Source of the DNA: Nocardioides kribbensis
GTDB taxonomy: Bacteria > Actinomycetota > Actinomycetes > Propionibacteriales > Nocardioidaceae
DNA: 64,000 nucleotides
NCBI RefSeq assembly: GCF_015070375.1
Contig: NZ_JADCLL010000001.1
Span: 312,501-376,500 of the forward strand
Direction: 5' to 3'
Position numbers and translations under genes: made by a program. How positions within the stretch are numbered: the stretch's first letter is position 1; each line of letters starts with the position of its first letter. Positions 53,004-60,754 of the stretch are shown here, piece after piece. The notes beneath the pieces were generated by a model. It did not search any database. It saw nothing but the letters and a program-made list of their open reading frames with translations, and was not told where the DNA came from.

Positions 53004-54236
53004 ATGACCAGACCCCGCGTGCTCGCGATCGTCCAGGCCGGCGGCGCCGGTGGGCGCATGGACGTGCTGACCCGGGAGCGCGCCAAGCCCGCGCTGCCCG
53101 TGGCCGGTGTCCTCCAGCTCGTCGACTTCCCGCTGTCCAACCTCACCCACAGCGGCATCAGCGACGTGTGGCTCTCGGTGCAGTTCCAGGGCGGCACGCT
53201 CGAGGAGGAGGTCGCCAACGGACGCCCGTGGGACCTCGACCGCACCCGCGGCGGCCTGCGGCTGCTCATGCCCGAGGAGGGCACCGGCAGCCTCGACGAG
53301 GAGGGCTTCGCGCGGGGCAACGCCGACGAGCTCTACCGGCTGCGCCACCAGGTCGCCGGCTTCGGCGCCGACGTGCTGCTGGTGATGAGCGCCGACCACG
53401 TCTACACCTACGACTACGCCGAGCTCGTCGCCGCCCACCTCGACCGCGGCGCCGAGTGCACCCTGCTCACCAGCGAGGTCGACCCCTCCGAGGCGGGCGA
53501 CCACGGGGTCGTCGAGGCCGACGACGACGGCCTCGTCACCGGCTTCGCCTACAAGCCCGACGAGCCCGCGACCTCGGTGGTCTCGACCGAGGTCATCGCC
53601 TACGACCCGGTCGTGCTGGTGGCGGTGCTCGAGGATCTGCACCGCGAGCTCGGCGCCGACAGCCCGGCCGGCGACTCCGGGCTCGACGACTTCGGCGACC
53701 ACCTGGTGCCGCGGCTGGTCGAGCGGGGCCGCACCCGGGCGCTGGCCCTCGACGGCTACTGGCGCGACCTGGGCGAGCCCCACAAGTACCTGCGCACCCA
53801 CCACGACCTGCTCCTCGACGACCAGGGGGTGCTGGGTCGCGCCGACTGGCCGATCCTCACCCGCCAGCCGCAGCGCTCGCCGGCGCGGCTGCGCGACGGC
53901 GCCGACGTCGTCGACAGCCTCGTCTCCCCGGGCTGCCAGGTCGCGGGGTCGGTGCACCGCAGCGTGCTGGGGCCCGGGGTGGTCGTCGAGGAGGGCGCGA
54001 TCGTCACCGACAGCGTGCTCTTCGCCGACTCCGTGGTCGGTGCCCGCAGCGCCGTGCACGACGCCGTCGTCGACGTGCGCTGCCGCGTCGAGGTCGGCGC
54101 CATGGTCGGTGCGCCCCGCGGGACGGCCTCGCGGCCCGACCCCGAGCACGTCGTGCTGCTCGGCCGCGAGTGCACGGTGGGCGAGGGCGTGGTGCTCGAG
54201 CCCGGTGCGCGGCTGGAGCCCGGCACCACCGCCTGA
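53004..54236 (+). CDS. GlgC-like sugar-phosphate nucleotidyltransferase
   Basis: A 410-residue ADP-glucose pyrophosphorylase relative. LAIVQAGGAGGRMDVLTRERAKPALP is the nucleotide-binding start, with DFPLSNLTHSGI, DHVYTYDYAELV for the metal site, YWRDLGEPHKYL, and a left-handed beta-helix C-terminus (VVVEEGAIVTDSVLFADSVVG). It is diverged from canonical GlgC (Q for the usual L before AGG, and a short N-terminus) and no glycogen genes are nearby, so another sugar phosphate is possible. The start is preceded by a weak TTGGGT box 5 nt upstream. Confidence 0.85.
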   Translation: MTRPRVLAIVQAGGAGGRMDVLTRERAKPALPVAGVLQLVDFPLSNLTHSGISDVWLSVQFQGGTLEEEVANGRPWDLDRTRGGLRLLMPEEGTGSLDEEGFARGNADELYRLRHQVAGFGADVLLVMSADHVYTYDYAELVAAHLDRGAECTLLTSEVDPSEAGDHGVVEADDDGLVTGFAYKPDEPATSVVSTEVIAYDPVVLVAVLEDLHRELGADSPAGDSGLDDFGDHLVPRLVERGRTRALALDGYWRDLGEPHKYLRTHHDLLLDDQGVLGRADWPILTRQPQRSPARLRDGADVVDSLVSPGCQVAGSVHRSVLGPGVVVEEGAIVTDSVLFADSVVGARSAVHDAVVDVRCRVEVGAMVGAPRGTASRPDPEHVVLLGRECTVGEGVVLEPGARLEPGTTA

Positions 54237-54305
54237 GCGCACCGCCCCGACGTACGTCACACTGCTCACCTGCCGCCGACCGGCGGCGCCGACGGAAGGA
54301 ACCCC

Positions 54306-54536
54306 ATGGCCACCTACGACGCCGACCTGCAGGCCGCGGTCGACTCCACCTCGGTCGCCTACGCGACCGGCCAGACCGAGCTGCTCGACTACCTGCGCGG
54401 CGAGCTGGCCCAGCGCGACATCGAGACCTCCGACGAGGACTGGCTGCACCGCATGGTCGAGGGCATCAAGGCCGACCGCGGCTTCATGATCGACAGCGAG
54501 CCGTCGGACTACGAGCGCCCGCGCCGCGACACCTGA
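54306..54536 (+). CDS. small acidic protein of unknown function
   Basis: A 76-residue soluble acidic protein with AAGGAA before the ATG. Predicted helical (AVDSTSVAYATGQTELLDYLRGELAQRDI). No family recognised and no conserved motif. It follows the GlgC-like gene by 69 bp in the same direction and may belong with it. Confidence 0.65.
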   Translation: MATYDADLQAAVDSTSVAYATGQTELLDYLRGELAQRDIETSDEDWLHRMVEGIKADRGFMIDSEPSDYERPRRDT

Positions 54537-54734
54537 GCCCCGTCGGGACGCTTCTGACCGGGTCCCCGGCCGGAAATGTCCGATCGGAGGAGTGATCGCC
54601 CCCGCGCGCTGGGGAGAGTAGGACCCACGGCCCCCCGGGTGGCTGCGACGCGGCTCGCGTTCCCCCCGGCACGAGACGCGGCAGACCCGGGGGCCGGCCT
54701 ACCTCGCCCCGCGACGCTCCCGCGACGGCGCCGC
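54537..54734. other. structured 198-bp intergenic region
   Basis: Between convergent genes. It contains a perfect 10-bp palindrome TCCGATCGGA (54579-54588), and a long-range pairing GGCCCCCCGGGT with ACCCGGGGGCC around a G/C-rich stem-loop region. It may include the terminators of both genes or a small RNA. Confidence 0.4.
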
Positions 54735-56186
54735 TCACTCCACCAGCGCGAACCCGACGCTCCCGGTCGCCACGTCGGCGCTCTCCAGCCTGACCCGTAC
54801 GTCGGCCCCGAGCGGCAGCTCGCCCGCCGCCGTGACCGTGGCCTCCACGGCGGGGTCGGCCACCACGACGGTGCCCCGGTGGCCCTCGTCGTCGACCGAG
54901 ACGACCACGCCGGCCATCTCCTCGCCCACGCGCCCGGCCAGCACCCCGGCCTCCACCAGGTCGAGCACCGCCCGCTCGTAGCGGCCGGCCAGCTGGCCCG
55001 AACGCTGCAGCGTGCGCGGCAGCTCGTGGAGCTCGGCCAGCACCCACGCGGGCACGTCCTCCCCCGCGCACAGCGCGACGCACACCTCCCCGGCGTACCG
55101 GTCGCCCAGGCGGCGCAGCGGCGCCGTGACGTGGGCGTACTCCGAGGCCAGCGCCGCGTGCTGCGGGTCGGCCGGCACCTCGCCGTCGAAGCCGACGTAG
55201 CCGCTGCCGCGCAGCAGCCGGGTGCAGGCCACGACCATCGCGGCGTGCGCCGGCAGCGAGGGGTCGAGGGAGCGGACGAAGTCGGGGTAGAGCTGCTCGG
55301 CGGGCCACTCGACACCCAGCGCGCGGGCGGTGCGGTGCAGCCGCTGCACGTCGCGCGGGTCCGGCGGCGGCAGCGTGCGCAACAGGCCGACGCGGCCGTA
55401 GACCATGAGCGCGGCGGCCGCGAAGCCGGTGAGCAGGGAGAGCTGGGCGTTCCACTCCTCCACCGGCAGCTGCCGGCGGAACTCGAGGCGCCAGGTCTCG
55501 CCGTCGACGTCGACCTCCTGCTCGGGCAGCGGCAGCGACACCCCGCCGCGCGCGGCCTCGCGCGCCAGGCGGATCGGGCCGAGCTCGGCCAGGACCCGCA
55601 GCGAGTCGGCCGCGCTGCCGTCGTCGATCGCGGCCTGGGCCTGCTCGTAGGACAGCTGGGCGGTCGAGCGCACCCGGGCCCGCTCGACCACGACGTCGGT
55701 GCGCTCACCCTCGGCGCTCAGGGTGATCGTCCACAGCAGCGCGGGCCGCACGTGCCCCGGCAGCAGCGAGGCGGCGTCCTCGCTGAGCACCCGCGGGTGC
55801 AGCGGCACCTTCGCGTCGGCGGCGTAGAGGGTCTCGCCGCGGCGGTGGGCCTCGACGTCGACGGGGTCGCCGGGGGTGACGAAGGCCGCGACGTCGGCGA
55901 TCGCGTAGTGCACGACGAAGCCGCCGTCGTCGCTGCGCTCGAGGTGCAGCGCCTGGTCGAGGTCGCGCGCGCCCTCGGGGTCGATGGTCAGCAGCGGCAG
56001 GTCGGTGCGGTCGAGGTCGGGCAGCCGGGGCGCCGCGGCCGCGCGCGCGGCGGCCTCCTCGACCTCGGCCGGGAAGGCCTCGGTGACCTCCAGCTCCTCG
56101 CGGATGCGGTCGATCCCGGCGCGCAGCCGGGTCGCGGCCACCCCGTCGTCGGAGGAGCGGACCCGGACCACGCGGTTGCTGGGCAT
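54735..56186 (-). CDS. RNB-domain ribonuclease (RNase II/R family)
   Basis: A 483-residue exoribonuclease-type protein made almost only of an RNB domain and a C-terminal OB domain; the N-terminal cold-shock domains of RNase II/R are missing. The metal-binding signature is DPEGARDLDQAL (69-80): three of the usual four Asp remain, with Gln at the fourth place, a substitution also usual in actinobacterial relatives. HYAIADVAAFV and SEYAHVTAPLRRLGDRY are hallmarks. Start set by -10 TATGGT (56193-56198) 6 nt upstream. Confidence 0.9.
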   Translation of the reverse strand: MPSNRVVRVRSSDDGVAATRLRAGIDRIREELEVTEAFPAEVEEAAARAAAAPRLPDLDRTDLPLLTIDPEGARDLDQALHLERSDDGGFVVHYAIADVAAFVTPGDPVDVEAHRRGETLYAADAKVPLHPRVLSEDAASLLPGHVRPALLWTITLSAEGERTDVVVERARVRSTAQLSYEQAQAAIDDGSAADSLRVLAELGPIRLAREAARGGVSLPLPEQEVDVDGETWRLEFRRQLPVEEWNAQLSLLTGFAAAALMVYGRVGLLRTLPPPDPRDVQRLHRTARALGVEWPAEQLYPDFVRSLDPSLPAHAAMVVACTRLLRGSGYVGFDGEVPADPQHAALASEYAHVTAPLRRLGDRYAGEVCVALCAGEDVPAWVLAELHELPRTLQRSGQLAGRYERAVLDLVEAGVLAGRVGEEMAGVVVSVDDEGHRGTVVVADPAVEATVTAAGELPLGADVRVRLESADVATGSVGFALVE

Positions 56187-56192
56187 GCAGGC

Positions 56193-56198
56193 ACCATA
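56193..56198 (-). promoter_or_regulatory. -10 hexamer of the RNB gene (leaderless)
   Basis: TATGGT on the minus strand, 6 nt from ATG 56186. Its TA end abuts a TAGCGA on the plus strand before the YaaA gene, a weaker third case of touching divergent promoters. Confidence 0.5.
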
Positions 56199-56203
56199 GC
56201 GAC

Positions 56204-56983
56204 GTGCTGATGCTGCTGCCCCCCAGCGAGGGCAAGACCGCGCCGCGGCGTGGCAAGCCCCTCGACCTCGGGTCCCTCTCCTCCCCCTCGCTCACCCCCG
56301 CCCGCGAGCGCGTCGTCGACGCCCTGGTCGCCCTGTGCGAGGGCGATCCCGAGGCGGCGGCCCGCACCCTCGACGTCGGCTCCACCCAGCTCGACCTCGT
56401 CGACCTCGACCGGCGCCTGCGCGAGAGCCCCACGGCGCGCGCCGACCAGGTCTACGCCGGGGTCGTCTACGACGCGCTCGACGCCGCCACCCTCTCCCCC
56501 GCCGCCCGGCGCCGCGCCGCCACCCGGCTCGCGGTCGTCTCCAGCGTCTTCGGCCTGGTGCGCCCCGCCGACCGGATCCCCCCCTACCGGCTCTCCGGTG
56601 GCACCTCGCTGCCCGGTCTCGGCCCCGTCGCCGGGGTCTGGCGCGAGGCGCTGGGCCCGGCCGTGCTCGACGCCGTCGGCGACGGCCTGCTCGTCGACCT
56701 GCGGTCCTCGACGTACGCCGCCTTCTGGCGCCCCTCACCCGAGGAGGCGCGCCGCGTGGCCACCGTGCGCGTGCTCCACGAGGTCGGCGGGGTGCGCAAG
56801 GTGGTCAGCCACTTCAACAAGGCCACGAAGGGCCGCCTCGTGCGCGGACTGCTCGAGGACGGCGCCAACCCCCGCACCCCGGCGCGGCTCGCCGAGGCGC
56901 TGCACGACCTCGGCTGGACCGTCGAGGTCGGCGCCCCCGGACCCCAGGGCACCCGCCTCGACGTGGTCGTCGCCGCGCTCTGA
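56204..56983 (+). CDS. yaaA: YaaA family peroxide-stress protein
   Basis: A 259-residue DUF328/YaaA protein. It begins LMLLPPSEGKTAPRRGKP, the family N-terminus, with LRSSTYAAFWRP in the middle and KVVSHFNKATKGRLVRGLL near the end, the conserved basic patch that binds DNA. E. coli YaaA lowers free iron and limits oxidative DNA damage. GTG 56204 gives MLMLLPPSEGK; ATG 56210 is an alternative for a leaderless mRNA. Divergent from the RNB nuclease. Confidence 0.9.
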   Translation: MLMLLPPSEGKTAPRRGKPLDLGSLSSPSLTPARERVVDALVALCEGDPEAAARTLDVGSTQLDLVDLDRRLRESPTARADQVYAGVVYDALDAATLSPAARRRAATRLAVVSSVFGLVRPADRIPPYRLSGGTSLPGLGPVAGVWREALGPAVLDAVGDGLLVDLRSSTYAAFWRPSPEEARRVATVRVLHEVGGVRKVVSHFNKATKGRLVRGLLEDGANPRTPARLAEALHDLGWTVEVGAPGPQGTRLDVVVAAL

Positions 56984-57163
56984 CCGGCCGCGAGCCCATC
57001 GGGGCCCGGTGCCGCTGCGCCGGGAGACCGTGGGGCTCGCCTGTCGCCCCCTGCGTCCAGGGCTCAGGGTCACGCGTGCGGTCGGCACGGTGCTGCTCGC
57101 ACGGCGCTCGGTCGGCCGCTTCCGTCGGATGCCGACGGGGTGCTCAGCAGCGAGGTCGGCCGG

Positions 57164-58138
57164 TCACCCGACGGAGCGCACGGCAGCACGCCCGACCGGC
57201 GAGAGCACCAGCCGCTCGACGAGTCGCTGGCGCCCCGCGGGGGTGAAGCAGGACTCGCGCAGCAGCGAGGTCCACGCGCGCACCGCCGCCGGGTCGTGCT
57301 CGCGCCCCAGGGCCAGGTCGACGTCGCGCACCACGGCGCCGGGCCGCCCGACGAGGTCGCCCGAGGTGTAGGCGCGGCGCGACCACCCGGCGCGGGCCAG
57401 GCGGCGGTCGCGGCGCAGGTCGTCGGCGTGCTGGGGCGCCTCGCGGTGGTGGGCTCCGTCGTACTCGTGCAGCACGGTCGTGCCGACCAGCCACAGGTCG
57501 CCGCGGGCGACCAGGCCGGAGTCGTCGCGCACCTCGTGCTGGCTCGCGACCTCCGCCCCGCACACGTGGTGCAGCACCCGCAGCACGCTCTCCCACGCCG
57601 ACTCCGCCCCGGCGTCGGCCAGCGCGGCGGCGCGACGCAGCGCCGGGAGGCCCCGGCGCCCGGTGAGGTTCGCGAGCCCGTCGAGGCAGGAGGCGTCCTC
57701 GCGCAGCGCGGCGTCGACGAGGACCACCAGGTCCAGCAGCGCGAGGTCGCACTCGCACGCCAGGAGCACGTCGAGCGCGGGCGCCACCCTCAGTCCGCGC
57801 ACGTCCTCGACCCGCGGCCGCGCCAGGCGGATCGTGCGCAGCCCGGGGCGGGCCGGACGCACGTCACGCCGGCCCATGCAGACCACCACCGGCAGACCGG
57901 CGGGGAGCGGTGGCAGGGACCAGCCCCGCGCCGCGGCGCCGGTGAGATGGGTCAGTCCGCCCGACGGCGGCACCAGCAGCAGCCACGCGGCCAGCTCGTC
58001 GTCGTCCCCGGCCGACGCCGGCACGTGCAGGCCGTGCGCGACCTGACGCCACCCGACCCCGCGCCGTCGCCCCCGCACGGCCCCGGCGTCGGGCTCGTCG
58101 GGACCGTCGGGGGCGGGACCGCTCGCGAGGCTGGACAC
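57164..58138 (-). CDS. AbiEi-like / DUF559-type protein with endonuclease-like C-terminal domain
   Basis: A protein of about 324 residues. The N-terminal part (GGLTHLTGAAARGWSLPPLPAGLPVVV) is typical of AbiEi-type transcriptional or antitoxin-like proteins. The C-terminal part has ESVLRVLHHVCG, VASQHEV, ARGDLWLVGTTVLHEYDGAHH and DDLRRDRRLARAGW, the D...E-Y-D-G...R pattern of Vsr/DUF559 PD-(D/E)XK folds. Such genes are common in actinobacteria; whether they cut DNA is untested. GTG 58138 is the first start with a plausible GGGGG site. A 182-bp repeat array lies upstream. Confidence 0.7.
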   Translation of the reverse strand: MSSLASGPAPDGPDEPDAGAVRGRRRGVGWRQVAHGLHVPASAGDDDELAAWLLLVPPSGGLTHLTGAAARGWSLPPLPAGLPVVVCMGRRDVRPARPGLRTIRLARPRVEDVRGLRVAPALDVLLACECDLALLDLVVLVDAALREDASCLDGLANLTGRRGLPALRRAAALADAGAESAWESVLRVLHHVCGAEVASQHEVRDDSGLVARGDLWLVGTTVLHEYDGAHHREAPQHADDLRRDRRLARAGWSRRAYTSGDLVGRPGAVVRDVDLALGREHDPAAVRAWTSLLRESCFTPAGRQRLVERLVLSPVGRAAVRSVG

Positions 58139-58206
58139 CCCCGGATCCTGCCCACTCCGAGCCCGTCGTTCCCGTCCACGGCGGCACCCTGTGGACGAGC
58201 ACCCGG

Positions 58207-58259
58207 ACGTGGCGTCGTACGACGAGCCCACGCCCCTCCGACCTGGCGTGTGCCGCCAG
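58207..58259. repeat. inverted repeat A (degenerate) of the array
   Basis: The left arm ACGTGGCGTCGTACGAC matches the consensus AAGTGGCGGCARACGAC at 13 of 17 bases; the right arm ends in TGCCGCCAG. Confidence 0.6.
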
Positions 58260-58386
58260 GTACCCACGGGCCATCAACCCGGTGGCGGCGTCCACTACCA
58301 GCCACCCGGCGCCGCCACCCGCAGCAGGACCCGGCCCGCTCCGCCGAGACCCGGACGACGTCCGACCGGCGGCCCCGTCCACTCAG

Positions 58387-58441
58387 AAGTGGCGGCAAAC
58401 GACAGGCCCACGCCCTTCCGACCCGTCGTCTGCCGCCACTT
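58387..58441. repeat. inverted repeat B of the array
   Basis: Arms AAGTGGCGGCAAACGAC (58387-58403) and GTCGTCTGCCGCCACTT (58425-58441) with one mismatch and a 21-nt loop. Confidence 0.9.
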
Positions 58442-58568
58442 CCCGCACGCCGCCGATCCGGCAACAGCGGCGGTCACCACCAGCCACCCGGCGCCGCAAC
58501 CCGCAGCAGCACGCGGCCCGCACCCCCGACACCGAACGACGGGCGACCCGGCGGCCCCGCCCACGCAG

Positions 58569-58623
58569 AAGTGGCGGCAAACGACAGGCCAACGCCCCTC
58601 CGACCCGTCGTCTGCCGCCACTT
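58569..58623. repeat. inverted repeat C of the array
   Basis: Same arms as B (58569-58585 and 58607-58623); the loop differs from B at only a few bases. Confidence 0.9.
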
Positions 58624-58751
58624 CACGCACGCTGCCGACCCGGCAACATCGGCGACCACCACGACCCACCCGGGGCGAGACGCCCCGGCAGATAACTCGG
58701 CCCGCCGCACCAGCACACCCTCGACAGCCGACCCCGGCGCCTGCCGCCCAG

Positions 58752-58768
58752 CAGTGGCGGCAGACGAC
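58752..58768. repeat. single arm D of the array
   Basis: CAGTGGCGGCAGACGAC, one arm without partner, 32 bp before the stop of the RNase H gene. Confidence 0.65.
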
Positions 58769-58799
58769 GGGCCACCGCCAGCGGCGCCCGCGCCAGCGG

Positions 58800-60014
58800 C
58801 TACCAGCGACCGGGGTCGAGGCTGGCCTGGTCGCCGGGGGGCAGGGCGTTGTAGAGCCGCATCGAGCCGCGGGGGGCGGAGGGCTCGTCACCGGGGTAGA
58901 ACGACAGCACCGAGATCGACGCCGGCGAGAGCTCCATGCGGAAGACCGCACCGAGGGGCGCGTCGACGGCGTGCGCGACCAGCGTCTTGATCGGCGTCAC
59001 GTGGCTGACCACCACCACGGTGCGCCCGGCGTGCTGCTCCAGCACCCGACCGAGACCGGCGAGCACCCGCTCCTGCACCACCGCGAAGGACTCCCCGCCG
59101 GGCGGCGGCACGTCGAGCGAGCCGAGCCAGGCGTCGAGACCGGACTGGTCGCGCTCGGCGACCTCGGCGAAGGTCAGGCCGTCCCAGGCACCGAACTCCA
59201 TCTCCGCGAAGCCGGCCTCGGTCTCGACCGGGAGGCCGAGCCGCTCGGCGACGATCGCGGCCGACTCCTGGGTGCGGCGCACCGGCGAGGCGACGACGGC
59301 GTCGACCCGGTCACCGAGCCCGCTGAGCCAGTCGGCGGCGGCGCGCACCTGGGCGCGGCCCTCCTCGCTCAGCCCGGGGTTGTCGCCGCCGAGACCGCCG
59401 GAGAAGCGCTTGGCCGCGGTGTGCGGGGTGACGCCGTGGCGCAGCAGCACCAGGGTCGTCGGCGGGCCGCCGGGGCCCGACCAGCCGCGCGCGGGTGCCG
59501 AGCGCTCGACCTCCTCCACCAGCGACTCGTCGTGCTCCAGGGCCGGCGCCCCCGCCCCGGCGTACCCCGGAGCCACGGTGACGCCGTCGCGCCGACCGTC
59601 GAGCGCCTCGTTGGCGAGCCGGTCGGCGTGGGCGTTCTGCGCCCGCGGCACCCAGGTGTACGTCGTGCCCGCCGGTGCCAGCGTCCTCGCCTCGGCCGCC
59701 AGCGGCACCATGTCGGGGTGCTTGATCTTCCAGCGCCCCGACATCTGCTCGACGACCAGCTTGGAGTCCATCCGCGCCTCGACCGTGGCGCCGGGCGCGA
59801 GGTCGCGGGCGAGGCGCAGGCCCGCGATCAGCCCGGAGTACTCCGCGACGTTGTTGGTCGCCACCCCCAGGCGCGCAGCGTCCTCGGCGACGACCTCGCC
59901 GGTGTCGGCGTCGGTGAGCACGGCGCCGTAGGCCGCCGGCCCGGGGTTGCCCCGCGAGCCGCCGTCGGCCTGCACGACCACCCGGCGGGGCGCCGGCGTG
60001 GGAGCAGCGGTCAC
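58800..60014 (-). CDS. bifunctional RNase HI / histidine phosphatase
   Basis: A 404-residue fusion found in actinobacteria (Rv2228c type). The RNase HI domain (about 5-140) has the acidic residues in QADGGSRGNPGP, NVAEYSGLIAGL, MDSKLVVEQMSG and NAHADRLANEA. A linker leads to a phosphoglycerate-mutase-like phosphatase (about 185-400) with LLRHGVTPHT, RRTQESAA and VVVSHVTPIKTL; in mycobacteria it dephosphorylates alpha-ribazole phosphate or similar. The GTG start overlaps the zinc-ribbon stop (GTGA). Third gene of a three-gene operon. Confidence 0.95.
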   Translation of the reverse strand: MTAAPTPAPRRVVVQADGGSRGNPGPAAYGAVLTDADTGEVVAEDAARLGVATNNVAEYSGLIAGLRLARDLAPGATVEARMDSKLVVEQMSGRWKIKHPDMVPLAAEARTLAPAGTTYTWVPRAQNAHADRLANEALDGRRDGVTVAPGYAGAGAPALEHDESLVEEVERSAPARGWSGPGGPPTTLVLLRHGVTPHTAAKRFSGGLGGDNPGLSEEGRAQVRAAADWLSGLGDRVDAVVASPVRRTQESAAIVAERLGLPVETEAGFAEMEFGAWDGLTFAEVAERDQSGLDAWLGSLDVPPPGGESFAVVQERVLAGLGRVLEQHAGRTVVVVSHVTPIKTLVAHAVDAPLGAVFRMELSPASISVLSFYPGDEPSAPRGSMRLYNALPPGDQASLDPGRW

Positions 60015-60754
60015 AGGCCCGACTCGGCGGTGCGCACCAGGATGCGCGAGCACTCCTCGCAGCGCACGACGGTGTCGGCGGGGGTGGAGCGGATGACGGC
60101 GATCTCGGCGTTGTCGATGCCGAGCTGGCAGCCGGTGCAGCGGCGCTGGTGCAGCCGTGCGGCGCCCACGCCGCCCTTCTGGGTGCGCAGCTTCTCGTAG
60201 AGCGCCAGCAGGTCCTCGGGCAGGCCCTCGACCGACGGGCCGCGCTGGGCCTCGACGTCGACGAGCTGGGTGTCGATGACGCCGGCCTTCTCGTCACGCG
60301 CCTCGGTGAGCGTGGCCAGGCGCGTGTCGATGGTCTCGACCTGGGCGGTGAGCGAGTCGAGGGTCGCCTGGGCCTGCTCGAGGCGCTCCATGACCTCCAG
60401 CTCGTCGTCCTCGAGGCTGGCGATGCGTCGCTCGAGGGACGTCAGCTCGTGGCCCATGCGCTCGAGGTCCTTGGGGTTGGTGATGAGCCCCTGGTCCATC
60501 CGGTCGCGGTCGCGGGTGCGGCGGGCCTTGACCTGCTCGACGTCGGCGTCGACCTTGGCCTGCTCGGCCTGCAGGTCGTCGACCACGATCCGTGCGTCGC
60601 GGGCCTGGTCGTCGAGCTGCTTGCGCTGCGTGGTGAGGTCGGCGATCTCGGCCAGCTCGGGCAGGTGGGAGCGCAGGTGGCGCAGCTGGTCGGCGCGGGC
60701 GTCGAGCTCCTGGAGGTCGAGGAGCTTCAGCTGGGCGGACGGGTCGGCTTTCAG
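60011..60754 (-). CDS. coiled-coil C4 zinc-ribbon protein with CTG start
   Basis: A 247-residue protein of the Rv2229c/CT398 type: a long coiled coil (about 10-180, LKADPSAQLKLLDLQELDARADQL...) then a C-terminal zinc ribbon with CTGC and CEEC pairs. The start is CTG at 60754: AGGAG lies 6 nt before it, it overlaps the Nif3 stop as CTGA in the way its neighbours overlap as GTGA, and no ATG, GTG or TTG occurs near the conserved N-terminus. Second gene of the Nif3 operon. The exact role is unknown. Confidence 0.85.
   Translation of the reverse strand: MKADPSAQLKLLDLQELDARADQLRHLRSHLPELAEIADLTTQRKQLDDQARDARIVVDDLQAEQAKVDADVEQVKARRTRDRDRMDQGLITNPKDLERMGHELTSLERRIASLEDDELEVMERLEQAQATLDSLTAQVETIDTRLATLTEARDEKAGVIDTQLVDVEAQRGPSVEGLPEDLLALYEKLRTQKGGVGAARLHQRRCTGCQLGIDNAEIAVIRSTPADTVVRCEECSRILVRTAESGL

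Larger units (their letters stand above)
58207..58768. repeat. tandem array of a ~182-bp unit with embedded inverted repeats
   Basis: Three to three and a half copies in head-to-tail order (start points about 58207, 58387, 58569, 58752; periods 180, 182, 183). Each full unit has a 55-nt inverted repeat, then about 127 bp of partly conserved spacer (GCACGC-GCCGA-CCGGCAACA and CCACCCGG-GC). Copies 2 and 3 are most alike; the first and last are degenerate, as in an array decaying from its ends. Non-coding. Confidence 0.85.

Noticed and set aside
58207-58768. CRISPR array
   Set aside because: The unit is about 182 bp, the sequences between the palindromes are themselves conserved, and there are no cas genes.
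58295-58960. Repeated peptide KWRQTTGR...LSFAATS on the minus strand of the 182-bp array
   Set aside because: It is a by-product of translating the repeated DNA; frames break between units, there is no start signal, and the pattern is explained better by a structured non-coding repeat.
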